64,000 nt of DNA from an uncultured Shewanella sp. (GCF_947491715.1 NZ_CANLKR010000015.1:1-64000), one strand, 5' to 3'. Counted from the first letter of the stretch, positions 26,063 through 36,523 are shown. A program made the numbers and translations. Notes: generated by a model from the sequence alone, not told the origin.

Positions 26063-26869
26063 TCACTTGACGGTTTTATTATGTTTATTATTAGAGACTA
26101 AAACCAAGCCGCTGGGGTTAATCAGTTTGCGCGTAGTGAGGAGTAACGCTGTAGTGACTGACAAAATAATCATGACAAAAATGGCGATTAAGATCACCAG
26201 TTGATATTTAATGGCAATGATAGGATCAACGCCCGCCAATATTTGTCCTGTCATCATACCGGGTAAAGTGACCAATCCTGTGGTGCTCATTGATGCTAAA
26301 CTGGGGGCTAACGCCTGTTGCACTGCTGCTTGTATAAAAGGAAAAGCGGCTTGCCTTGGACTTGCACCGAGTGCAAGCAAGCCTTCATATTCCACCTTTC
26401 TATCCTCAAATGCGCTAAAGAGGCGTTGTAAGGCAACAATGTTTCCGCTTAGGCTGTTGCCCAATAGCATGCCAGCGAGGGGAATTAAATATTGTGCACT
26501 ATAAATGGGTGAAGGTGACAGTAACCCTATGAGTATAATGAAGAGTAATGGAATAAGTCCCGCTAATAAACCACTAAAAATGGGAATGAAAAGTGGCTTT
26601 TTGGGCAGATGACTCTTACCTATGATGGAGCTGGTACCAATTAATGCCATTAATAGCAGCCAAAGTACATTTACCCATAAGCTATTTAAAGTGAATAAAT
26701 ATTGTAAATACAAGCCAACAAGCACTAGCTGTATAGCCATTCTCAGCGCGGAAATTATGATTTCTTGTGTCAATGCGAGTTTAAGGAAGTAATTAATGCC
26801 TAAGGGGATAAGTAAAATAAAGCCAAATAGCGAGAGCTCAAGCCAACTGATCTCAATAATTGATTGCAT
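26063..26869 (-). CDS. fetB: FetB-type ABC transporter permease
   Basis: This 268-residue protein with seven or so membrane segments belongs to the UPF0014/FetB (YbbM) family. The conserved part LLALGASPRQAAFPFIQAAV is followed by TTGLVTLPGMMTGQILAGVD, characteristic of the family. In E. coli FetAB exports iron and protects from peroxide stress. The ATPase subunit FetA is normally encoded immediately upstream, but here the upstream neighbour is on the other strand and no ATPase gene is in the window. It is therefore an orphan permease that needs a partner elsewhere. Confidence 0.87.
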   Translation of the reverse strand: MQSIIEISWLELSLFGFILLIPLGINYFLKLALTQEIIISALRMAIQLVLVGLYLQYLFTLNSLWVNVLWLLLMALIGTSSIIGKSHLPKKPLFIPIFSGLLAGLIPLLFIILIGLLSPSPIYSAQYLIPLAGMLLGNSLSGNIVALQRLFSAFEDRKVEYEGLLALGASPRQAAFPFIQAAVQQALAPSLASMSTTGLVTLPGMMTGQILAGVDPIIAIKYQLVILIAIFVMIILSVTTALLLTTRKLINPSGLVLVSNNKHNKTVK

Positions 26870-27049
26870 CGTTAAGCCCTATAGGTTGAATGAGTATGCC
26901 AGTGGATACAGAGATAATTCAAGTATACCGTTTGAATGTGACGAAGTGATATTAGAATGAAATTGTTTTTACTTGCATTCAGGTCAAGGTGGGAGTATCA
27001 CTAAATAGAGACTGTTATTTTTCTTTTCTCTATTGATGAGGAGTCTTCC

Positions 27050-27304
27050 ATGAGAAATGAAATCGATGTACATCAAGCTTTAGCTGTGGTGAATAAAATC
27101 ACTCGAGATGGCGTCAAACAAGAGGGGGCCTATCATTTTGAGGGATTCACCGTTGAGCCTGACAGTGATGGTTACACGGTTGTGTTAACCGATGGCCGTA
27201 CCAGCTTAACGCTTTTTTTTCATAATAAGTATGAATTTGACTATCCAGATAAAACCGCCTTAGACAGTTTTATGCACCGCTACTGGGCGGTTTATGGAAT
27301 GTGA
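27050..27304 (+). CDS. Small conserved protein, possibly DUF3081
   Basis: This 84-residue cytoplasmic protein has a good ribosome-binding site (GAGGAG, 9 bp before ATG). The pattern of an N-terminal helix (MRNEIDVHQALAVVNKI), a YTVVLTDGRTSLTLFFHNKY strand pair and a C-terminal helix resembles the small DUF3081 family found in Vibrio and Shewanella; I am moderately sure of that. No catalytic motif is visible and the function is unknown. It is a single-gene unit. Confidence 0.7.
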   Translation: MRNEIDVHQALAVVNKITRDGVKQEGAYHFEGFTVEPDSDGYTVVLTDGRTSLTLFFHNKYEFDYPDKTALDSFMHRYWAVYGM

Positions 27305-27437
27305 CTTTTTAAATGTCACTAGCCCGGTCGTCAGTGTTTGTCGGGTTGATGTCGTGTCTATGACGGTTATTGATCAAGGTGTGATTGAAAATATTCTGCC
27401 AGTATATGGATTAAGTTGAATTTGAGATTAAGACAAA

Positions 27438-28056
27438 ATGACTGGCAACTTTTTTAACAATAAAGCTAATTCAAAACAAACACTCGACATAAATAAGTTA
27501 AAGGCTCTTAGGGAAAATCAAGCATGGACTCAAGAAGAGTTAGCCCACTTGTGTAATGTGTCTACTCGCACCATTCAGCGGGTAGAAAAAACCGGGCACA
27601 CTTCAAAAGAAACCCTTAAAGCCATTTCATCTGCGTCCGAGTGATTTTTTTATTCAAATAGCACCAAAATTGACGCCTATTGAACATAAAAATCAGGCTC
27701 GTGGGCGTTATATCGGGTTTGCCCTACTGTTAAGCTCGGCGTCTGTTTTATTTGGCATTAATGTTTATGCTGATAGTGAAACGAAAATAGTCTCTGACTC
27801 AATAGAGACCTCTATGGACGGCAAGAAAATGATTTATGCGGGTGATGTTCAGATCACAGCAGCAATGGATAATATCGATTCAATCGTAGCGGACAGTGTT
27901 TGGACACAAGGATCGGCGGCCGTATACACTGGGAATGTTCAGCTGACTTTAGCGGGAAAAACCTTGAACCTCAAAGACACTATCGTGACGCGAGGCGCTG
28001 ATAACACCTATCAATTGCTTACCGACAGGGCAACAATGCCAGTGAAGACATTTTGA
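27438..28056 (+). pseudogene. Frameshifted membrane-tethered XRE-type regulator
   Basis: Two adjacent frames together make one plausible protein. The first part (27438-27644) is an XRE/Cro-type helix-turn-helix of 68 residues with LRENQAWTQEELAHLCNVS and TIQRVEK. It ends at TGA. The next frame is open across that stop, reading DFFIQIAPKLTPIEHKNQ, then a membrane segment (YIGFALLLSSASVLFGINVY) and about 95 periplasmic residues with two repeats, YAGDVQIT and YTGNVQLT. Those resemble the beta-repeat pattern of LptA/OstA proteins. A single extra base, or two missing, near 27635-27650 explains the break. It could be a decayed gene, a sequencing error, or programmed frameshifting. Confidence 0.65.
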
Positions 28057-28390
28057 TACTTACTGTTTAGTAAGTGAAATTGTAGAATATTTGGTAGCAT
28101 TTGTGAGAAGTTAGTAATTGGAATTGTCCTTTGTTTCTTATGGCGTTCTCTTCGTTCATATTGTATTTATTCACTACTTTCCATACTTTACTTTTTCTGC
28201 CTTATGACTTCATTTCAATTTTAACAGTCCGTTATTTATTGATGATTGTTCAAAAATAAACCGATCGAGATAGCCTGAATAAATTAAGACTAAAGTTGTA
28301 TTCCTTGTGTGTTAATATCGCCAATTGTTTCTATATTGTATTGATTTGTGCTTTTTTGTGTCTGTTTTGGGTAATTGATGGCGGTGGTTG
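28057..28390. other. AT-rich intergenic region upstream of the RHS gene
   Basis: No gene, strong hairpin or recognisable operator is seen in these 334 bp. The low GC content resembles that of the RHS toxin gene start and may belong to the same horizontally acquired block. The promoter of the toxin gene is presumably here. Confidence 0.5.
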
Positions 28391-31300
28391 ATGTTTGGTT
28401 TTAAGTCAGTGTTTAGGGCAAGTTTGTTCTTTTTTGTGGTAATGATCAATTCAAAGATGGGGTTTGCAGCATCAACTAATATTTCGAAGATTTATATGGG
28501 TGAAGGGCAATTTTTATTAACAGTTTTTGACCCTAAAGAACTTGAGGCGCAAACACAATCAGAAGATGAAATTTTTATTCCTAGAGTTTGCGATATTTTA
28601 GATGAAATTGATCCTGCTGATAAAATAGATGGCGGTGTTGAGGATGACAGAAAAGATAGCATTGGAAGCTTTGCTCAAGTAGAAACGCAATTATCATCAA
28701 TTAATACCAGTGATACATCAAGCAGTTCAGTTAGTCAAAATTGCACTGACTATCAATGGTCTCGTTCTTTAATTGAAGAGGGACAGTTAATTTCACAAGA
28801 GTCTGTTGGGGTGGCTGATACTTTAGGTCAAGGTTTATTACCCGAAGGGGAGTATGAATATACGTATCAGCGATGCCGTTCGGGAATTTGTTCTGCGATT
28901 ACAAGTCCTTTAATTATCCAAGTACAGAAACCGATCCCTCCTGTAAAGTTAGCGGCTTCCTATAATGCAGCGTTAAGCATTAATCTAACATGGCAAAAAG
29001 ATCCTAGTGCGAAAGACAGTATTATCGAAGAAAGCGTGAATGGTTCAGCTTGGCAAAAAGTATACAGTGGCACTAAGCAATCATTAACGGTATCGGCGGG
29101 TTTTGGGCGATATCGATATCGAGTAAAAAACTGTTCTTATGGTGCTTGCAATGATTATGTCAATTTTAAAGAGATCATCATCAATAAGCCTGTGAGCGCA
29201 GGAAAAATAGTTGAACTCGATTATCAATTATTTAAAGACAGTAAAGGGAATTTTTACCTTAAAGCACCTAACGAGTTTGTGCTCATTGCCAGTGATATTT
29301 CCATTCCTTTATTTGTCGAATCAAGATTGCCAGTACTTATGTTGTCTAAATTGCAAAATAAGTGGAATATTTCGGAGATTGCACTCGATTATTTTAAGGT
29401 ACAAAAAGCCCAAGCTGTGACAGACTATCAACTGAAGTATGTTGATCAAGATGGCAATAAAAATAAAGAGCTCATTGTTTCATTAGGCCAAGGCCGCGAG
29501 TTTTCACATTTGGTGATATCAGATATTAATTCAAGTGCACATGCTGTTGCTGAATATGATGCGGCGGTACTGTCTGATAATCCTGAGGCCGATGTGAGGC
29601 CGACTAAAGTTCAAAATCCATTAGATGATACTGATAGAGGGGAAGTCGTCGGTTCTATTCCTGCTGAGTTTAAAGTCACTTCAATGGGAACAGCCAATTA
29701 TAACATGCCAATTGAGCAAGCACCGGGAACCGCAGGGCTAGTGCCTAACTTGAGCTTGGATTACAGTAGCAGTAGTGGAAATGGTTGGTTAGGTGTGGGT
29801 TGGAGCATCGGTGGTATTTCAGTGATTACACGATGTCCTCAAAATAAAGAACAAGATGGTCAAGCCAGCGGCATTAGTTTTACCGATACCGACCGTTTTT
29901 GTCTTGATGGTAAAAAACTATTTGTAAAAAACGGTGGCCAATATGGCAGTAGTTATTCTAAATATCGTCTAGAAACCCATGAGCCACTCGATATTGAAAT
30001 TATTGAGACGAACCAATTTGGCGCAACTAAATTTACAGTTAACAATATCGATGGTTCACAGCTTATTTATAAAGGCGTCAATGTAACCTCTTCACGTGGT
30101 GCAGTGGCATGGCCATTATGGAAAAAAGTGGACGCTGCAGGTAACGAAATAGTCTATCAATATACCAACAGTAATGTGAATAGCTTAAGTTATCGTCTAT
30201 CGTCAGTAATTTATGCAAACGGGCTCAATAGCATAGAATTTGACTATGAAGACCGAGAGGATATTAAGCAAGGTTATTCAGCAGGTTATCGGTTTAGCAT
30301 TGATAAACGGTTAACAACAATAACGTCTTATGTGAATAATCAAGAATTACGTACCTATCACTTTGATTATGTTTATGGCGCGGCCACCAAGCGCAGCTTA
30401 ATAAGCTCAATTCAGGCTAGTCGTGGTGATAGTTATCTGCCTAAAACCCAATTCGATTGGGCTGAAGGGGATGTGAGTTTCGCTAGTGAAGTCAAATACA
30501 GTAATAACAATAACGATAGCTATAAAGATAACCGCATATCATCCCCTTTACCTTATTTGTTATTGGATATGAATGGAGATGGCATACAAGATTATTGGAA
30601 GCTAAGGGATGATTCTAACTCATCCAGTGATGATATTATTTTTATTAAAGGTGGCGCAACCTTTAAGCAAACTGCTTATTTTGAAGATGATGCTAAGGCT
30701 GATTTTCGCTTTACGGCAAAAGTAATTGATGTTGATAATGATGGTCGTGATGATGTTATTTTTAGACAAGCGGGTTACTGGCAAATTTACCGTTCTCACT
30801 TGGATGTCAATGATCCCTATGCCATTGATTATAAAATTGGCACAGGCGCTATTAATACCAATATTCGCTCGCAAGGCGATCATATTAAAATTGCTGATTT
30901 TAATAGTGATGGCTACGCCGATTTTGCTTATCAGGTAGGTGACAAGTTAATTGTTCATTTTAATGAATTTAAGACTCAAGGATTTGGGCGTTTTTCCGCA
31001 GCACAACAATGGACAATCCCTGGGGTGGCGAGCGCTAGAAATGCCTTTCCATATTTTTTCCATGATGACTACTTTTTAAAAAATTACATTAAGGTGTTGG
31101 ATATTGATGCCGATGGGATAAATGATTTTCTCTTCGGCATTCCTGAGCATGATTTTAAAACCGTAAATATTACTCCTTGGGGACCTCGTACAGGCCCTTT
31201 TGGTGGCAGATGGAAATTATTTAACCTTAAGAATAATCAATTAAGTTTTGTAGAAACAATTGAATATTTTAATACGCCTAAGAACCTTTATACAATTGCA

Positions 31301-34300
31301 CAAGGGGCTAGTGGTATAAGTTATGGTGATGTGTCTGCATATGGTAATGGGATCATTACTAATTCATTAACAGTTGAAGATTTAAACGGTGATGGTTTAG
31401 CAGATCTTACTTATTTGAAAATACATATTGAAAATCCACGTACTTATATTGATGAGGGCGAAGTTTATGTCCGTTTTAATAAAGGAAATGGTGAGTTTAC
31501 CGATGAGCAGCATTGGTTAATAGTTAATGTAGATGATGAAGGATTACCCAATTTTCATTTAGCTGACATTAATGGTGATGGCTATACTGACTTTCTTATT
31601 AAGAAAAATGGCTATTACTATGTGCATTATTTTGATGGGGAAGGATTAAGCGCTCCCGTCAAAACCAGTATTCCCAGTTATACCGGCATGATTGATCAAT
31701 TTGTGGACTTGGATGGTGATGATAATGCCGATTATTTACACCTCAATGGCCGACTATCCAATTTTAGATCTACAAGTGGTTTACGAGATGTTATTACCAA
31801 TATTACTGATGGTTATGAAAATGAGAAGGTCATTACTTATACGAGCCTTACCAGCAGTGCTGCACTGACTAAATATACTCGTGAGGTCGATGGATATACC
31901 AAAAATTGGGGCAATGGCAGCTTAGTGGTGGATGTCAATCAACCTTATAAAGTCGTCACTAAAGTGACCTTTAAGGCGGGGTCATCCGAGTCAACCAGTA
32001 GTTATGTGAATTATTTTTATCGCGGTTTAAAGGCGCAATTTGGCCGTGGTATGTTAGGTTTTGCTGAGGTCTCTAATTATGAGTCAGACACTAAGACAAA
32101 ACGGGTAGCCACTTATCATCAAGATTTCCCTTATACAGGCTTATTAAAATCAACTAAAACCTATGTTGATTCAAAGCTGATTAATGAAACGAAGAAGAAT
32201 TATAAACGGTATTTAAATACAGGTTATGTTTATTCATCGCTTGAAGAAACCTTTCAATATGATTTAGCGACGACAGATGCGTTATCTTATACGCAATTGA
32301 AAAACGAGTTGCCGGATGCGTGGGGGAATTTTGGCAAAGTCACGACGCTCACCAAACCTTCTGCTTCCAGTAGCACTTGGTATAAAAGTACTGTTAATAA
32401 TACTTATGAACATGCTGATTCCTTTTTAGGCGGCAGATTAACGCATCAAACGATAACGAAAAGCCGCAGTAGTGAAGCGCAAAGTATTTCTACCCGTCAG
32501 CATTTTGGTTATGACAGCTTAGGTTTACTTGAATTTACCGAAACCGATGGTTCCCAAGGTTCAGGTAGTGCGCCCGATGATGAACTCAGTGTAAATTTTT
32601 ACTTAAAGGAAGCGTATACACGCGACAAGTTCGGTAACCTTGTGTTTGTTAAAACCACGGGAGATGGCATTAAAACTCGTGCAATTGAGTATCAGTTTGA
32701 CACTTATGGCCGATATGCTACGAAAGAAATAGTATATCGAGGCTTTCCAACCGATGATTATGCCTTAACCACTCAATATACTTACCATTCTGTTTTGGGC
32801 GCTAAAACCAGTACCCGTTCCCCTAATGGCCAAACAGATTATTATGGCTACAGTCAATTGGGTCGGCTGAATTTTGAATATCGAGCCGATGGCACATTCT
32901 CGAGTATCGATTTACAAAAATGCACCAATACCTGTGTCGATGGCGCTTGGTATTATCAGACACAGACCGAAAGCCATGGTGGCGACAGTGTGGTTTACTT
33001 TGGCAGTAAAGGCCGAGAATTAGCAAATAAAACCCAAGTCATTGAAAGTTATAATGGTAGTGGGGTGACCCAAAGTTGGTTATGGACGCGACATGCCTAT
33101 AACAGGGAAGGTCAAGGTATAGGAACCAGTATTCCGCATTTTAGTGATTTGGGTTTGACGCAACTGCGTGAAACGACTTTCCAATATTTACCACAAGGCT
33201 ATGCGGGTGTTCAATATGATGCCGTGGGCCGAAAAGTGGCTGCAAAAGATGCCAAAGGCAATAGTTGGGCCATTGAATATGATGGTCGTACAGTTAAAGA
33301 GACTGATCCAGATGGTCGAGTACAGTCAAAAACAACCAATGTGATCGGTGAGCTTGTTGAGTCCACCGATGTCGATGGTAATAGCCTTTCTTATAAGTAT
33401 GATGCGGCGGGTAATTTAACTCATGTTATTCGTTCGCACTCTGCTCATTCTGGTGGTTCGGGCAATATTATTACGCGTAATTATTACGATCACTTAGGCC
33501 GCAAGGTTAAAATGAGCGATCCTGATAAAGGCATTATTCAGTATAAGTATGATGCGGTTGGCAATATCATTTGGCAACAAGATAATAAAAGCCAAGTCAC
33601 GACCCAAGAGTTTGATGCCTTAGATCGCATTATTGTTCGTCAACGTCGATTTGCCAATAGTGTATTAGATCAAGATACTCAGTGGATCTATGACACTCGC
33701 GCTTACGGCAAAGGCTTAGTCAGCCGAGTCAGTGATAAGGTTAATAACATCACTCAAGATTATCACTACCATTGGTTGTCTAAAGTCAATCAACGCAGCT
33801 TAACTTTTAACACTGGCAGTAGCACAGATCGTTACACTGAGCGGACGTTATTTTATGGGCCAGAAAATGCCTATGCGGTGAAAACTGAGATCGATGCCAC
33901 GGGGTACGGTATAAAGAATACCTATACGGATTTTACTTTAGTTAAGCGTCATAATTTAAAATACAACAAGTTGTTATGGCAATTTGGTAAAGCCGATGCG
34001 TGGGGGAATACCACAGAGTATCAGCTAGGTAATAAATTGCTCACCGAGCAAGAATATGATGAGTATACGGGGCATCTAACCTCGATTAAAACGGGTCAAT
34101 CAGGCGGAGTGCAAAATTTAAGTTATCATTTTGACAAATATGGTGACTTAGAGTATCGCTACGACAACTTAAATAATATCGATGAAAGCTTTGTTTATGA
34201 TGATCTACATCGACTAACGGATATTACCCTGAGTAATGGCGGCGGGACGCAGCGCTATGCGATTCGTTATGATGAGCTGGGGAACATTATCAGCAAAACT

Positions 34301-35983
34301 GATGTGGGCACGTACCATTATGAGTCTGGACGGCCTCATGCCGTCAGTCGCATCAGTAATGGCGATTTAGCGGGCAGCTTTAGTTATGATGCTAATGGCA
34401 ACATGACAAGTGGTGGTGGCCGTAGCTTAGTTGAATACAATACGGTCGATAAACCCACTTTAATCAGGGCAGGCAGCCAAACCACAGAGTTTGAATATGG
34501 TTTTGATGGTGTGCGCTTTAAACGGTTAGATAAAAATGGCAGCAGTGTAAAGCAAACCTTGTATGTGGGTAATGTCGAGTTTACCCGTACCAATGGGGTG
34601 ATGTCGTTAGTGCAGCGCCATTTAGCCGGCGTCGCGGTCGAGATGGAATATTTTGGCGCTAACAGTCGTCAAGTATTAAGCTACTTGTATCGCGATCATT
34701 TAGGCTCTGTCACTGTAATGACCGATGCCAATGGCAAGGTCGTCAGTGAACACAGTTTTGATGTTTGGGGGCAACGCCGCGCATTACAAGTGGGCAGCGA
34801 CAACCCGTTAAAGCCGTTAAATCGTGCCATGGACTTTGCCCATGCCGATTACAATCGCGGTTTTACAGGCCATGAGCATATCGATGAGTTAGGGATCATT
34901 CATATGAATGGTCGTGTCTACGATCCTCGCCTCGCGCGCTTTTTATCGGTCGATCCCTTAGTGGCCGACGGCACTAATTTACAAGCTTATAATCGCTATA
35001 GCTATGTACGCAATAATCCCCTCAATGCGGTCGATCCCAGTGGTTATTCGGTGGTGGCTATTTTGGCACAAGTTGTGGCCATTTTAGTCGCTGCCGATAT
35101 GGTCTATGAAGCGGTGGCAATTGCTTATTATATTTATATGATTTATCAGGCGGTGGAAACGGTATACAACTCAGTGCAAGCTTTTAAATATGGTGATGGC
35201 GGGCCTGGGGCGATTGCCAATGCCGCCATGGCGGCTTATAGCGTCTATGGTTCAATGAAAGGGATCAGTGATACAGGTGCGGATTCATCCACCAAAGGTG
35301 CGGGCGCTGAAGGGAATCAAGTTAACCAGGCTAAGGGACAAACTGATGGCCGCACTAATACCTATGGTGGTGCTGTTCAACGAAATACTGCGGGCTCAGT
35401 AACGGGACCCGCACCGACTTTGGCACAATTTCAAAATAAATCGGACTTAATGGGGAGTTGGGGTGGCGATCTTCCCATGAACACCTTAGTGCATGAAGCC
35501 GATTATTGGATGGGGGCTGCAGATTGGGATTTCATGGCCCAAGTGAAGTACAATATAGCATTGGCTCAGCACAATTTAGTCACAGCAGCGGGGATAACCC
35601 CAAAGACCTATTTTACTGTGGTGAATACCATTTCGATGGCGGGTGGTGTCGGTGTCATTGCCAAAGCGGCAACGAAGAAGGTTGTTGCAAAGAAAGGGCC
35701 TGTGTTGTCAGATGAGGCTTGGTACAAAAATGCACCAACCCAAGTAAAACCTGGTACTAAATTTTTGACCCATACAAAGTTTAATCCCAACACCAAAAAG
35801 TTAGAATACTCTGAAGTTAAGTATGATCAATATGGTCGGCAAATAAAGAGAACTGATTATACTGATCATGGTTATGGTGATATTAGTAAGCCTAAGGAGT
35901 ACCATTCAAACCCACATTCTCATTCGTATGAATATGGCCCTAAATTTGGCCCTAAGGGAAAACAGACAAGGTTAAATCAATGA
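28391..35983 (+). CDS. Secreted RHS/YD-repeat polymorphic toxin, SpvB/TcdB-like
   Basis: This 2,530-residue protein has a signal peptide (about residues 1-26), so it is probably exported by Sec, not loaded onto a type VI spike; no PAAR motif is seen. FN3-like modules follow at about 100-290. An SpvB-like region starts near 417 (SIPAEFKVTSMGTANYNMPI). Seven FG-GAP repeats with calcium-type loops (NGDGIQD, DNDGRDD, NSDGYAD, DADGIND, NGDGLAD, NGDGYTD, DGDDNAD) lie at about 720-1110. YD repeats run to the RHS core, GRVYDPRLARFLSVDPL and RYSYVRNNPLNAVDPSGY, ending near 2219. The last 310 residues are the variable toxin part, starting with a hydrophobic stretch and ending with a His-rich tip (YHSNPHSHSYEYGP). 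The toxic activity cannot be assigned. Confidence 0.92.
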   Translation: MFGFKSVFRASLFFFVVMINSKMGFAASTNISKIYMGEGQFLLTVFDPKELEAQTQSEDEIFIPRVCDILDEIDPADKIDGGVEDDRKDSIGSFAQVETQLSSINTSDTSSSSVSQNCTDYQWSRSLIEEGQLISQESVGVADTLGQGLLPEGEYEYTYQRCRSGICSAITSPLIIQVQKPIPPVKLAASYNAALSINLTWQKDPSAKDSIIEESVNGSAWQKVYSGTKQSLTVSAGFGRYRYRVKNCSYGACNDYVNFKEIIINKPVSAGKIVELDYQLFKDSKGNFYLKAPNEFVLIASDISIPLFVESRLPVLMLSKLQNKWNISEIALDYFKVQKAQAVTDYQLKYVDQDGNKNKELIVSLGQGREFSHLVISDINSSAHAVAEYDAAVLSDNPEADVRPTKVQNPLDDTDRGEVVGSIPAEFKVTSMGTANYNMPIEQAPGTAGLVPNLSLDYSSSSGNGWLGVGWSIGGISVITRCPQNKEQDGQASGISFTDTDRFCLDGKKLFVKNGGQYGSSYSKYRLETHEPLDIEIIETNQFGATKFTVNNIDGSQLIYKGVNVTSSRGAVAWPLWKKVDAAGNEIVYQYTNSNVNSLSYRLSSVIYANGLNSIEFDYEDREDIKQGYSAGYRFSIDKRLTTITSYVNNQELRTYHFDYVYGAATKRSLISSIQASRGDSYLPKTQFDWAEGDVSFASEVKYSNNNNDSYKDNRISSPLPYLLLDMNGDGIQDYWKLRDDSNSSSDDIIFIKGGATFKQTAYFEDDAKADFRFTAKVIDVDNDGRDDVIFRQAGYWQIYRSHLDVNDPYAIDYKIGTGAINTNIRSQGDHIKIADFNSDGYADFAYQVGDKLIVHFNEFKTQGFGRFSAAQQWTIPGVASARNAFPYFFHDDYFLKNYIKVLDIDADGINDFLFGIPEHDFKTVNITPWGPRTGPFGGRWKLFNLKNNQLSFVETIEYFNTPKNLYTIAQGASGISYGDVSAYGNGIITNSLTVEDLNGDGLADLTYLKIHIENPRTYIDEGEVYVRFNKGNGEFTDEQHWLIVNVDDEGLPNFHLADINGDGYTDFLIKKNGYYYVHYFDGEGLSAPVKTSIPSYTGMIDQFVDLDGDDNADYLHLNGRLSNFRSTSGLRDVITNITDGYENEKVITYTSLTSSAALTKYTREVDGYTKNWGNGSLVVDVNQPYKVVTKVTFKAGSSESTSSYVNYFYRGLKAQFGRGMLGFAEVSNYESDTKTKRVATYHQDFPYTGLLKSTKTYVDSKLINETKKNYKRYLNTGYVYSSLEETFQYDLATTDALSYTQLKNELPDAWGNFGKVTTLTKPSASSSTWYKSTVNNTYEHADSFLGGRLTHQTITKSRSSEAQSISTRQHFGYDSLGLLEFTETDGSQGSGSAPDDELSVNFYLKEAYTRDKFGNLVFVKTTGDGIKTRAIEYQFDTYGRYATKEIVYRGFPTDDYALTTQYTYHSVLGAKTSTRSPNGQTDYYGYSQLGRLNFEYRADGTFSSIDLQKCTNTCVDGAWYYQTQTESHGGDSVVYFGSKGRELANKTQVIESYNGSGVTQSWLWTRHAYNREGQGIGTSIPHFSDLGLTQLRETTFQYLPQGYAGVQYDAVGRKVAAKDAKGNSWAIEYDGRTVKETDPDGRVQSKTTNVIGELVESTDVDGNSLSYKYDAAGNLTHVIRSHSAHSGGSGNIITRNYYDHLGRKVKMSDPDKGIIQYKYDAVGNIIWQQDNKSQVTTQEFDALDRIIVRQRRFANSVLDQDTQWIYDTRAYGKGLVSRVSDKVNNITQDYHYHWLSKVNQRSLTFNTGSSTDRYTERTLFYGPENAYAVKTEIDATGYGIKNTYTDFTLVKRHNLKYNKLLWQFGKADAWGNTTEYQLGNKLLTEQEYDEYTGHLTSIKTGQSGGVQNLSYHFDKYGDLEYRYDNLNNIDESFVYDDLHRLTDITLSNGGGTQRYAIRYDELGNIISKTDVGTYHYESGRPHAVSRISNGDLAGSFSYDANGNMTSGGGRSLVEYNTVDKPTLIRAGSQTTEFEYGFDGVRFKRLDKNGSSVKQTLYVGNVEFTRTNGVMSLVQRHLAGVAVEMEYFGANSRQVLSYLYRDHLGSVTVMTDANGKVVSEHSFDVWGQRRALQVGSDNPLKPLNRAMDFAHADYNRGFTGHEHIDELGIIHMNGRVYDPRLARFLSVDPLVADGTNLQAYNRYSYVRNNPLNAVDPSGYSVVAILAQVVAILVAADMVYEAVAIAYYIYMIYQAVETVYNSVQAFKYGDGGPGAIANAAMAAYSVYGSMKGISDTGADSSTKGAGAEGNQVNQAKGQTDGRTNTYGGAVQRNTAGSVTGPAPTLAQFQNKSDLMGSWGGDLPMNTLVHEADYWMGAADWDFMAQVKYNIALAQHNLVTAAGITPKTYFTVVNTISMAGGVGVIAKAATKKVVAKKGPVLSDEAWYKNAPTQVKPGTKFLTHTKFNPNTKKLEYSEVKYDQYGRQIKRTDYTDHGYGDISKPKEYHSNPHSHSYEYGPKFGPKGKQTRLNQ

Positions 35984-36312
35984 TTGAAATTGAGAGCTTA
36001 AATGAAAAACTAATAGTGTATAATTGTGTTTACTCTATTCATTTAGATGTTGATGTTGACACTTTACAATATAATTTATTGTTGACTTTAACTGAATCTG
36101 AAGATTTTTATACGCCTAAATTTCAGCTTCATTTTTTGGATATAAGTGATTTGAAAGTTGCTGATGTGGGAGGAGGTTTAACTCAATTTATGCACCTTCA
36201 GATTAATAGTGTAAATGACGGTTTAGAGCGTAATAGTTATAGATTAATTGATTGTGAGGAAAATAAAGTTTCTTTCAATTTTTACGATGTCAAAGAGTTG
36301 CTTGAGAATTAG
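35980..36312 (+). CDS. Probable immunity protein for the RHS toxin
   Basis: This 110-residue, acidic, AT-rich gene starts inside the RHS stop codon (ATGA overlap), so translation is coupled to the toxin. Small acidic proteins in this position are typically cognate immunity proteins of polymorphic toxins, protecting the producer and its kin. The pattern of strands (YSIHLDVDVDTLQYNLLLTL, FQLHFLDISDLKVAD) and of an acidic end (NFYDVKELLEN) resembles some polymorphic-toxin immunity families, but I cannot name one with confidence. Base composition is lower in GC than the preceding RHS core, consistent with exchange of the toxin tip plus immunity gene as one cassette. Confidence 0.75.
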   Translation: MIEIESLNEKLIVYNCVYSIHLDVDVDTLQYNLLLTLTESEDFYTPKFQLHFLDISDLKVADVGGGLTQFMHLQINSVNDGLERNSYRLIDCEENKVSFNFYDVKELLEN

Positions 36313-36523
36313 GAAATTGTTGTAATCAAGTGATAGGTGATAGCCGAAGTAAAACGACCTACGTCACTTTCTTCACCAATAAATGCAAATCATGTATGAA
36401 GGCAGAGAAACACAATAAAGATTAGTCTGGCTTAGTGTTAACAATGAAGCGAGTACATTCAAGGTAATGTACTCACTTCATCCCTATTCCCTATTTATTC
36501 CCCTATTCATTTCCCAATTCACT

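Noticed and set aside
28391..35983. Type VI secretion effector of the PAAR-Rhs kind
   Set aside because: The protein has a signal peptide and SpvB/FG-GAP parts, with no PAAR motif and no vgrG or type VI genes nearby.
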